64,000 nt of DNA, from the NCBI GenBank assembly GCA_965240325.2, contig OZ251249.1, positions 496,001 to 560,000 of the forward strand, read 5' to 3'. Within the stretch, counting starts at the first letter, position 1. Every line of letters starts with the position of its first letter. The notes under the pieces were generated by a model. That model made no database searches and was not told the origin of the DNA. It saw only the letters and a program-made list of their open reading frames with translations. Of the stretch, positions 54,071 through 64,000 are shown in pieces. The stretch comes from Rebecca billardiae RCC1528. Its lineage: Eukaryota > Haptophyta. Made by a program: the position numbers and the translations under genes.

Positions 54071-54651
54071 TATAACTCGGACTAGGAATTTGAGCAGGCG
54101 CGCAGCATGTGGGCCAGCCGAGCACGGCACGGGTGGGACGGCAGCAGGTGGCCGAGCAGCAGGTGCGGGAGCAGCAGGTGGCGGGAGCAGTGGCGCAGCA
54201 GGTGGGGCCAGTGGGCGGGTGCGCCGGTGCGGTGCGGTGGCGCCGCAAGCTGGGCGGCGACAGCGCGAGCGGGCGGCGGCAGCCCGTGGCCGCCCGTCCG
54301 TCATCACTGGACACTGGTGGCCGGCCCACTCAACGCTGGCGGGGAGTGGGGGCCGCTGGGGCAGCGTTTGCGCGCGCGCGTCGTCTGACGACGATCGATG
54401 ACGACGACAATTATTCTATAGCTCTATCTGCTGATGACGGCGATTAATGACGGGCCGGAGCCCGGAGCCCGGAGACCGGAGACCGACGCGCGCCCGGCGT
54501 CGGCCCAAACGGCAGCAGTGTCACAGCCGTCGCAGCACGGACTGCCACGGACGCTGCCGCTCAGGCGAGTGCCGGCGTCACGGAGTGGGCACGGCATGCC
54601 CCGGCGCGCGGCGTCAGAGCCCACACGCTTCGCACGGCGCATCATGTCTCA

Positions 54652-56926
54652 TCATGACGAGGTGCGCTGCGGGGGTGTCCGCGGCGCGGCCGAGGGCGAG
54701 GCGTCGGGGGGCGGGGTGCGCGCCGCCGCGCCGCCACCGCTCCCGGGCGCCGCGCCGCCCGGGCCCGCATCTGGCGTGCTCTGCTGCGCGGCTGGTCGGA
54801 GGCCTGGGCGCGCACCGCCCGGCGAGGAGCGGATGCGGCCGTGGTCGGCCAGCTCGCCCGGCCGGCGCCAGGGCGGGTGGGGCACGCTGGGCGGCGAGGG
54901 CCGATGCGGGCCCAGCGCCGGCGCGCCGGCTGCGCCCGGGGCTGGCGCAGACGGCGGCGGCAGCGCGCGCTCCGCCGGCCCGGGCGGCGGCGGCGCGCGC
55001 GCGGACGCGTCGACGGCAAGCGCGGCGGCGGCAGCCTCGACGGCCGGGCGTGGCGCGGCGCCGCCCGCTGCGGGCTCGGGGCGCGGCGCCGGCTGCGGCG
55101 CCGCGCCCGCCGGCGGCGTGCCGCGCCGCGTGTCGGCCGTGCCGCCTTGCTTCTCAACGCCACCACCGCCCGCCTGCGGCGCGTGCGCGTGCGCGTACGC
55201 CGCGCCCTGCGGGCCGTGCGCGCGCGTGCGCAGGTCCGCGTCCGTGAGCGCGCCGGTCGCGCCCGCCTCCACCGCCAGTGCCACGAGCTCATCCCTGCGG
55301 GCGCGGCGCGCGTGCGCGCGCGCGCGGCGCGGGGCGGCACGCGCGTCACGCGCGATCGGCCGTGGCCACCGGCGGGCGAGCGGCGCGCGCGCGGAGGTGG
55401 CGTGCGGGGTGGCCGCGCCTCGGCTCGCGCGCGCCGCGCGCGCGCGCACCTGTCCACCGCGCCGCGCGTGTCGACGCCGCGCGCGGCGAGTGCCGATCGG
55501 ATGGCGGCGGCGGAGCCGGCGCGCGCGATGGCGGGCGGGCCTGCGCCGCCGCGCGCCGAGCCAGAGCCCAGCACGGCGCGCGCGCTGAGCTGCCCGTCGC
55601 GCGCGCCCGCGCGCTGCTGCAGCCTCGGCCGCGCGCTCGCGCTCGCCGCGCGCGCCGCCGCGGCCGCGAGCGCGCGCGAGTGCGCGCTCATCTCCACGCC
55701 GCCGCCGCCGCCCTCCGCGCCGCCGTCCGCGCCGTCATCAGGCAGCAGCGAGCTGAGCAGCACACAACACAGGCAGGTGAGCGGCACGCACAGCGCGGCG
55801 CCGAGCAGCGCGAGCAGCGGGCTGAGCGCGGCCGTGTACCGCACGAGACCGCCCTCCGTGTCGCCCGTCGCGGCGGCGAGCGCCGCGGCGGCGTCCGCGT
55901 CCGACTCCGCCGCCGCGCCTCCGCTCTCGCCGAGCGCCGCATAGCCGCGGCACGCGCCGCCGACGGTGCCGCCGAGCGCGGCGTGCTGCCCCGCAGCGAC
56001 GGTGAGCAGCACGGCGCAGATGAGCAGCAGCAGCAGCCCCATGCAGCCGAGCATCAGCGGCAGCAGCGCGATCTGCCGGTCCGGCACCGCCGCCACCTGC
56101 GGGGGACGGCGCCAAGGGCGGGCGGGGCGGCGCGGCGCGTGTGAGCGCCACCTCGCGCGTGCGCACGTGTGCGCGCGCGCTGTCTCGCTGTGTGCGCGCG
56201 CGCGCCACGCACCATCCTGAGCAGGTTGAGCAGCTGCACCGGCACGAGCAGCCACAGCGGCAGCGTGGCCACGCCCGAGGGCACCCCCGGCAGCAGCCCG
56301 TCCGCTGAGAGGCCGGCCAGCAGCACCTGCGACCACACGCACACGCACACGCACACGCACACGCACACCACACGCACACGCACACGCACACGCGGTGCCA
56401 ACGGCGGCGGCGGTGGGTGGGTGAGCGTACGCGGGGCGGGGCGGCGCCGCGCGGGGCGGGCGGGAGCGCGCTGCTGCGCTGCTGCGCGCAGACCTGTAGG
56501 AACCAGAGCGCAGCACCCGCGCAGTCAACGACTGCAGCAAACGTGGACGCACCGCCGCCTGGCCCGGGCGCCGCGCCACCGCCCCACGCCGCCTCCGAGC
56601 CGGCGTCCGAGTCGACGTCACTCGCGGCGCCGCCCGGGGTGGAGTGCGCGCCGACGCCGTGCGAGCCGTCGGCGCCAGCGCCGCCGCCGTCCGCGCTGCC
56701 GCCGCCGCCGCCGCCGTCCGCGCCGCCGCCGCCGCCGCCGGCCGCGGCGCCGGTCGCGGACGGCGCGGCGGATGGCGACGCGGCCGCCGCGGCCGCAGTC
56801 GGCGGCCGCGGGGGCCCCGACCACGCGCCGGGCCCTGAGCCAGGGCCGCGCCACGCAGAGCTGCCTGCGCGCGGGTCGCACCGGCCGGCATCCGCGCCGC
56901 TCCCGCCGCCGCTCCCGCCGCCGTTC

Positions 56927-56980
<54 letters not shown>

Positions 56981-58618
56981 GCACCGCCGCCTTGCTCCTC
57001 GTCATCCGCCAGCTGGCTGTATGGGCCAGCGCCGCCGCCGGCCGCGCGCGCGCCGCCCGCCGGCGGGCGCGCGCCCGTGTCGGCGCGCGCGCCGCCGGCG
57101 CCGTCGCGCGCGCCCGACGCAGGCTCGGCCCCCCGCGCCGCGCCACCGCGCCCGGCCGGTCGGCGCGCGCCGCGCGCCGCGCGCCGCGCGCGCGCTCGCT
57201 CGCGCAGCAGCGGCAGCCACGCCGCGGCCGCCTTGGCCGCCATCAGCAGCAGCAGCGGCGACAGCGCCGCGCTGTAGCTGCGCACGGTGCTGCGCCCGTC
57301 AAGCCGAGCCGCCAGCAGCGCCTGCGCACGCGGGGGCGCGCCGGGAGGCGGATGCGTCGGTGGCGGTGGGCGCGCGGGGCGGCGCGGCGCGGCGCGGCGC
57401 TGTGCTGTGCGCGCTGTGCTGTGCTGTGCGCGGTGCGCGGTGCGCGGTGCGCTATGCGCGCGCGTGCGCCGTGCGCCGTGCGCTGTGCTGTGCGCGTGCC
57501 TGCGCGAGGACGATCAGGCAGAAGTGCAGCAGCGTGCGCGCATGCGAGAGAACGCCCGTGTCCGAGCCGCCGAGCACGCACACGCCCACGCCGAGCGCGA
57601 GGCCGTCGAGCGCCCAGGTGGGGATGAGCAGTGTGCCCCACGACGCGCCGCACGCGCCGCCGTCCATCCGCGCGCCCAGCAGCGCGAGCTGCGTGAGCAC
57701 GAGGGGCACGACGAGCAGCAGCACGCTGAGCAGCAGCGAGGCCCCGCGCGCCAGCAGCGTGCCCTCGTCCGAGTGCATGAACTTGTGGAATTCCTCGTAC
57801 GTCTGCGGGGGGGGGGCAGCACGGCACGGCGCAGGGCGGGTGGGTGAGCCAGCGGCGCGTGGGCGTGCGCGTCAGCTCAGGGCTGAGGGAGGGCGGCGCA
57901 CGCGCGGCTCCGCGCAGCGTGCGCACGCGCCCCTCGCGCCCTGCCTCCACGCCCGCCCCCCCTCCCGTCCAGCCCCCCCCCGCCCCGTGCGGACGTGCAA
58001 GTGTGTGCAAGTGTGTGCCCGTGCGCTCGCGCCCAGTCCTCCGCCCCACACTGTAAACTGCAGTACCGTAGTACCGTAGTACTACTGTAGTACTGTAGTC
58101 CCGTAGGAGTGCACGCACCTTGAGCCCCTCCTCGCCCATCTTGTCGTAGATGTCACGCCGCTCGGGGTCGGAGAGGATGGAGTAGGCGTGCGCCACCTCC
58201 TTGAAGCGGTCGGCGGCATCGGCGTCGTTGCGCGTCTTGTCCGGGTGGTACCGCAGCGCGAGCCGCTTGTACGCGCGCTGGATCGCCTGTGGGCGCGCAC
58301 GCGCGCACGCAGCGACGCGGCCGGCGGCGAGGCGTGCGCTCGGCGCGTGCACGCGCGCGCGCGCACGCCGCGCGAGCGCGGCCGGCGCGCGCGTGGCACG
58401 CGCGTCGCCATGTGCCAAGTCCCGCGCGCAGCGGGCGCGCGTGCGCCGGCCCGCCGCGCGCGCCGTATCGTGCGGCAGCCGGCGCGCGCGCGCGAGCTCT
58501 GCAGCGGCCGAACCGGCGCGCGCGGGCGCACCTCCTGCGAGGCGTCGGGGGCGACGCCGAGCGTGTCATAGAGGGTGGCGCCCGGTCCCGGCACGCCGGC
58601 CGCGCCGGGCTCGGCCAT
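54652..58618 (-). CDS. J-domain multi-pass membrane protein, 7 exons
   Basis: Exons 58618-58532, 58286-58119, 57802-57500, 57321-56494, 56326-56213, 56096-55450 and 55294-54652 give 929 aa. Residues 12-80 form a J-domain ([31 protein letters not shown] with HPD at 43-45, and [15 protein letters not shown]), which recruits and activates Hsp70. There follow hydrophobic segments ([95 protein letters not shown]). A poly-Gly/Ala stretch lies near 230-330, with a Pro/Ala-rich tail. An ER or organelle membrane co-chaperone is likely. Intron 3 has a GC donor (gcgcag|gcacgc). An ATG at 58678 (MKLDPSRRAARR) would add 20 basic residues. Confidence 0.82.
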
Positions 58619-59122
58619 GTGCGCTCGCGCCCCGCGCCGTGCGCGTCGGGCAGCGCGGCGGCTCGGGTCGAGCTTCACGGGCGGGCGCCCCTTGGAGCGG
58701 CTCCCGCGCTCCTGACGCTCGCCAGAAAGAGATTCCGGGCTCGCGCGCCACGATGGAACCCTCGCGTTCGAGCCTAGAAGGGGGTGGTGGGCTGGCTCCC
58801 AACGGGCGCGCGCCGCGAGCGCCGAGCGGCAATCGGGCGGTACCCGCTACTTTTATGGAGCGTTATTACCGCCAAAGTGGCAAAGTGAATACAGGCGCCA
58901 GGCTCGAATACGACGGCCGGGTATTCAAGCGCAGCCGAATTTGGGAGCGGAAGCTCTCGATTGATCAGCGCGGAGCTAGCCACCAAAAGTCCATCAGCAG
59001 GCCGGCAGCCTCCCTGCAGCAAGCTGCCGCGGCCCTCGCGACCGACGGGGGGCGAGGCACTCGCTTCCGCCCTCGAGCAGCCGCGCGCGCGCAGCCGCGG
59101 CTCCAGCCCGCGCGGCGCGCAC
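58619..59122. promoter_or_regulatory. Divergent intergenic region (J-domain protein / PIPK)
   Basis: 504 bp between divergent ATGs. The centre (58850-58990) is clearly less GC-rich than either gene, as expected for a nucleosome-free promoter. No canonical element recognised. Confidence 0.4.
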
Positions 59123-62100
59123 ATGACCACCGCCGCCAAATCACTCGGCGCGCTGCCCATGCCGGGCAAGCGCGCCCCGGCCAACGCGGCCGAGCTCACG
59201 CCCGGCTCGCTCGGGCTTGACGGCCTCGACGTCGACCCAGCGCGCATCCGGCAGTTCGCCGCGGAGTTCGCGCTGGTCGACGCGCGCGGGGAGGGACGGG
59301 TGCCCCGCGCGCGCATGGCCGAGGCCATCGGCTTCGGCGACGAGGCGAGCCCCTTTGTCGACGTGATCATGCGCTGGTTTGACACGCGCGGCACCGGCTA
59401 CGTGCAGCTCCGCGAGTGCGCGCACGGGCGGCACGCGGCGCGCGCGCGCGCACACACGCGCGCGCGTGCGTGAGACCCACCCGCCCCCTTCCCCCCGCCT
59501 CCACGCGGCGCCGCGCCCCGGCAGCTACGTGCGCACCATGCTCGTGCTCACGAGCGGCGAGGAGCGGCACCAGCTTGACCTCGCCTTTGCCGCTTACGAC
59601 ATCGACGGGAACGGGCAGATCTCGCACGCGGAGATCGAGCGGCTGGTGGGCGCGGTGCGCGCGCCGCTCGGCCGCGCGCGCGTCGCCGCGCCCGCGGTCG
59701 AGGGCCGCGGCCGCGCGCGCACGCCGATGGCGCGGCGCAGCGGCACGGGTGGCTCTGGCCGAGCGGCCGCGGCGGCGGCGGCGGGCGGCGCGGGCGCGCA
59801 AAGGCCGGGTAGCGCGGGCCGGCTGCGCCCGCCGGGCGCGAAGGGCGGCGCGGCGGGCGCGGCGGCGGAGCTGGACACGCTGCTCGCCAAGCAGCGCGCC
59901 CGCCGCGCCGCCGCCGAGCGCGCCGCCATCGCCGCCGACGCGGCGCGGCTATGCGCAGCGCTGGACCCAGAGGGGCGAGGGTGCGCGCGCGCGCGCCCGC
60001 GCGCCGCCTCTCGCGTGCGCGGCTCTCGCGTGCGCGCGCGTCCTGCTGCGCCCGCGCTGAGCGGTGCGGTGCGCGTGGCGGCGTGCTGCGCGCAGGTACG
60101 CCACGCGCGCCGACTTTGAGCGCCTCTTCTTCGGCGAGCGGCGCGCGCTGCTCGCCGCGACGGCTGGCGCTCACGAGGCGGAGGCGGAGGCGGCGGCGGC
60201 GGCGGCGGCGGCGGGCGCGCCCGCGGCGGGCTCGCCGCCGAGCGGCGGCGCGCCGTGGCGGGCGGGCGGCGGGCGCGCGCCGGCGGGGTGGCGCGGGCTG
60301 CGCGGCGTGATGCGCGTGCGCGCCTCCGCCGCCCAGGCCAGCCGCACCTCCTCGCCGCCCAGGCTGGGCGACGGTGGCGGCGGCGGCGGCGCGGCGGCCG
60401 CGCATAGACACGGCGCGCCGCCGCGCGCCGGCCCGCTCGGCGGCGGCGGCGCGTCGCCGCGGCGGCGCTGGAGCACGCCCGGCTCGCCGCCCGGCGGGCC
60501 GGGCTCGCCCGCGCCGGGGCGGCGCGGCGCCGCCGACTCCGCCGCCCACGGCGCGCCCGGCGCCGCGCGCGGCCGGCGCGGCGCCGCGGCCGCGCCCAAC
60601 GCCAAGGGTCGGCTCGTGACGTTTGGCCACCGCAAGTGGCAGCATGCGCTCCACATGATGCTGGGGATCCGCGAGGCGGTGGAGCGCGCGGCGGACGCGG
60701 ACGCGATCGTGACGAAGCAGCGCGCCGCGCGGCTCTCGGGCACGCCGAGCCCGCAGCGGCTGCGCACGACGACGGACAGCGCCGAGCGCGACGGCGGCGG
60801 CGGCGCGCAGCCCGCCGCAGCGGCCGCGGGCTCGCGCGCCGCGCCGCCGCCGATGCACTCGGCGCTGAGCGCGACGCTGGACGAGCTGCCGCCGCTGACG
60901 GACGCGGACTGCGCGTCGAAGGTGAGCTTCTGGCTGCACGGCGGCGCGGGCGCGGAGGACGACGGCTCGGACGCCCTCCTCCGCAGCGACGACGAGCAGC
61001 CGGCCGCCGGCAGCATGGCCGCCGCCACTCTCTCCAGTCGAGCGCCGCCCGGCGCGTCGCTGCACGCGCATGCGCACGGCTCCGAGCTGGTGACGCCCAA
61101 CTCGACGGCGGGGACGACGACGGGGAGCACGCACTCGCTCGCCTCGACGGCGGTGTGGGGGTCGCACCCGCTCATCGAGTACACGCAGCGGGACTCGTCC
61201 GTCGCCGCCCTCGGCGAGGAAGCCATGGCGGCCATGCTGGCGGGGGCACACGGCCAGTCTCAGGCCGCGCTGCTGCACGCGGCGCAGTCGAGCGCGCTGC
61301 TGTCCGCCGAGGAGGCGGCGCAGCTGCGCGCGGCGGCGGCGGCGGAGGCGGCGTCGCGCCGCGGCTCGGTGGACGAGGGCGGGCCCGCCGGCGCGCCGCC
61401 CGGCGCCGCGGCCGGCCCGCGCCGCGGCTCGCTCGCCCTAGCGGCGCCGGCCGAGCGCGGCGGCGCGGCGGCGGGCGACCAGTCGAGCACGGCGATGGCG
61501 CGCGACGCGGCCGAGCGGCGGCGCTCGCACATGCACGCGCAGGCGGCGGAGCGGCGGCGCTCGGCGTCGGCGCCGCGCGCCGCGCCGCCGCACGGCCGCA
61601 CGCCCGCGCCGCGCCGCGCGCCCGCGCCGCCCCGCCGCGCCGCCCGCCCCTACGGCTTCAAGAACTACGCCCCCCGCGCATTCCGACACGTGCGGCTTCT
61701 GTGCGGCATCAGCGACGCTGAGTACGTGAGATCGCTCGGGCCCGAGCAGGTGTTCGGCTCGCTGCTGCTCGGTGCGCGCGACGAGGGGCGGCGCGGCGCG
61801 CGGGGTGCGCCCCCTGCCCCCCTCTCTGTCTCTCTCGCGCGCACACGCGCCGCTGAGCAGCACGCCACCCCGCCCGCCGCGCCCCGCCCACGCGCCGCCC
61901 CGCGGCGCGCGCCGTGCGCCCGGCCGTGCACACACCCACCCGCGCACGCACCCGCGTGCCTCCGACCTTCCTTCTGTCTGTGTGCGCGCGCTGGCCGACC
62001 AGGCTCGTTCGCCTCCGTCTCCGAGCTGCAGTCCGAGGGCAAGTCCGGCGCGTTCTTCTACTTCTCCGCCGACTCGAATTACCTGCTCAAGACAATCTCG

Positions 62101-63395
62101 CGCGCCGAGATGCGCTACCTGCGCGAGATCCTGCCGAGATACGTCGCGCACTTGCGCAGGCGCGACAAGCTCGCGCGGCGCGCGGCGGCGGCGGGCGCGG
62201 GCGGCGGCGGCGCGGGCGCGGTGCCCACCGGCGCGTCGCTGCTCCCGCGCATCACCTCGGCGCACGAGCTGCGCCTCCCAGACGGCACGCGTGTGCCCTT
62301 TGTCGTGATGCGCAACGTGTTTGCCACCGACCGCCGCATCCACGAGCGCTTCGACTTGAAGGGCTCGACGGTTGGCCGGCTGACGGACGCGGAGACGCTG
62401 GCGCGCACGCCCGACGCGACGCAGAAGGACCTCAACCTGGGCGCGCGCACGTTCGCGCTGCCCGCGCCCAAGCGCGCCGCGCTGCTGGAGGCGATCTCGG
62501 CCGATCTCGAGTTCTTGCAGAGCGTGCGCTCGATGGACTACTCGCTGCTCATCGGTGTGCACAGGCGGGGCGGGCAGCGCGCGCACTCCGCGGCGGCGGC
62601 GGCGGCGGCGGCGGCGCCCGCGTCAGCGAGCGCGGCGGCGCTCGACAGCGCGCTCGACCACGCGGAGGCGGAGGCGAGCACGGCCGCGGCCGACGCGCGC
62701 GCGACGCCGACGCGCACGCCCGCCGCGCTGCGCGCGCCGAGCGACGTCGATCTGCGCTTCGCCGAGGCGCGGTGGCAGACGCGCATGCTCACGCTCGGAG
62801 GCGGCAGCGGCTACCTCGGAGCGCCGAGCGCCGGCGCGCCGGGCATCGGCAGCGTGGCCGAGTCGCCAGAGCCGCCGACGCCGCCCGCGCGCGCGTCGGG
62901 CAGCGGCGCGCGCGCGCCGCCCGCGCTCGCCGGCGCGCTCGCCGACACGCCCGACGGCGGCATCTACGCCGCGCCGCCGCGCTCCGACGCCGAGGGCGGG
63001 CGGGGCGGCGCGCAGGAGGCCGAGCCCACTGAGGTGCTGTACATCGGGCTGATCGACATCACCACCACCTGGGGCGTGTCCAAGCAGGCGGAGCGCGCCG
63101 TCAAGGGTGCGCGCGCGCGCGCGCGCGCGGAGGCGCGCGCGCGGACGCGCGCGCAGGCGGGCGTGGCGGCGGTGGCGCGCGGCCGTGGCAGCTGGCGCCA
63201 CCTCGCGCCGCGCCCCCGCCCTGACGGCTGCCCCGCGCCCGCGCCGCCGCCGCTGTGCTGCGTGCAGGTATCGTGCACAGCCGGCATGCGATCTCGGCCG
63301 TGCCGCCCGCCGAGTACGCGCAGCGCATGCTCGCCTTCCTCCAGGCCAAGATTGTCGCGGACGGCCCGTCGCAGGACGCCGAGGCGCGCGTGTGA
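59123..63395 (+). CDS. EF-hand/phosphatidylinositol-phosphate kinase fusion, 5 exons
   Basis: Exons 59123-59415, 59525-59980, 60096-61771, 62003-63106 and 63268-63395 give 1,218 aa. The N-terminus is a calcineurin-B/NCS-like EF-hand module: RWFDTRGTGYVQL, then LRDYVRTMLVLTSG restored by splicing, the intact loop YDIDGNGQISHAEIE, and LDPEGRGYATRADFERLF across intron 2. A ~450-residue Ser/Ala/Arg-rich linker follows. The PIPK domain (~780-1215) has FKNYAPRAFRHVRLLCGI, FSADSNYLLKTIS (Lys838), RFDLKGSTVGR (924-934), SVRSMDYSLLIGVH and IGLIDITTTWGVSKQAERAV. PIPKs make PI(4,5)P2 or related lipids. A Gly/Ala-rich insert of ~160 aa splits the C-lobe. Calcium control of the lipid kinase is an obvious inference. 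All splice joins are GT-AG. Confidence 0.87.
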
Positions 63396-64000
63396 GCGTG
63401 TGAGCCGTGATAACGCGCCGTCAGGGACTCAGGGCGGACGCGCGCGCCGGGAGTAACCGGCGAGCAGTCCAGCACGACTGTCGGCCGGTGCCGGTGGCGC
63501 TCGCGTTGGCAGCGAGCAGTAGTTGTAGTGATGACGAGTTGCGTGAGTAGTATAGCAGCATCTATCAGCCATCGATCGTCAGTGCGACGGCGGGCCGGCC
63601 CGTCACCGTCGGCCCGTCTGCCGTCACGGATTACGAACGTCAGCATCAGGACGATCAGCAAGGGCGGTCTGCTAACTCTAACTCTGCTAACTACTAAGCG
63701 CGCGGGCCCGGCGGGCGCCGGCGGTCTCGTCGGGTCGATCTGCTCGGCTTCATCTGCTGGACGCGACGATATCCGGCGGCCTCCGGGAAGTATCTCACGC
63801 ACCAGCGGCCCGCGCCTTATCGTCCCCTGACGAGAAGGTTACATCCGCACACCTACTAGACGCTGATAGTAACACCTAGTACGACGCGGAGGATAATCAG
63901 ATTCGTCACTGGAGACAACGAAACATCCGAAGGCCTCAAACCACACACACACAAATATATATATAATTTAATGTCAAAATATATAGAACACAAAATTAAA
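63396..64000. other. Intergenic window end, no gene seen
   Basis: GC content falls toward the end, finishing in (ca)n and (ta)n-like sequence (acacacacaca at 63942-63952, tatatata about 63956). No gene recognised. Confidence 0.4.

Overview
This is 64 kb of nuclear DNA from a eukaryotic microbe. It is extremely GC-rich: most third codon positions are G or C, and CpG is abundant. The genes are intron-rich, and I could place about 38 introns by reading-frame continuity. Flagellar genes (centrin, a CFAP97/Hemingway protein, a kinesin-13) point to a flagellated unicell. The very high GC, a CYP74-like P450 and the GTGCGC/GC-AG intron style make a haptophyte alga (a Pavlova/Diacronema or Emiliania type) my best guess. 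That placement is inference. I saw no prokaryotic signal, and I could not recognise any tRNA, rRNA or snRNA gene.

Layout. 0-3.3 kb: repeats only (a clustered 12-mer, a tandem duplication, a fold-back element, a CpG-poor island). 3.4-6.5 kb: NAD(P)H-hydrate epimerase, then a leucine-rich-repeat protein. 6.5-10 kb: gene-poor, with diverged repeats. 10-18.6 kb: a membrane/P450-like fusion, a CFAP97-family protein and a split AGC-type kinase. 18.7-23.4 kb: repeat-rich, with a palindrome cluster, a broken or micro-intron gene and a retroelement fragment between two (TA)n arrays. 23.7-32 kb: a small membrane protein and two coiled-coil proteins, one about 1,967 aa with a 276-bp tandem array. 32-34 kb: a fold-back element and low-complexity DNA. 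34.2-39.7 kb: a DUF707 glycosyltransferase-like protein, the tRNA deaminase subunit ADAT3/TAD3 and a 241-aa protein. 40.2-43.2 kb: an Aha1_N-LRR-PDZ fusion facing centrin. 43.9-50.1 kb: a kinesin-13 with a C-terminal SAM domain, then an acylation-type membrane protein with LRRs. 51.4-53.2 kb: a phospholipase-B-like GDSL hydrolase facing a tautomerase-fold protein. 53.5-54.6 kb: a second copy of the retroelement fragment plus minisatellites. 54.6-63.4 kb: a J-domain polytopic membrane protein facing an EF-hand/PIP-kinase fusion.

How the genes relate. They do not form one pathway. Six pairs are arranged head to head with 206-816 bp between start codons, so shared promoters are likely. Several products are unusual fusions: Hsp90-activator domain with a PSMD9-type PDZ, polytopic membrane domain with P450, EF-hands with PIPK, and J-domain with a multi-pass membrane protein. 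The cytoskeletal set (centrin, CFAP97, kinesin-13, long coiled coils) and the lipid-signalling set (PIPK, GDSL hydrolase, oxylipin-type P450) are themes rather than demonstrated modules.
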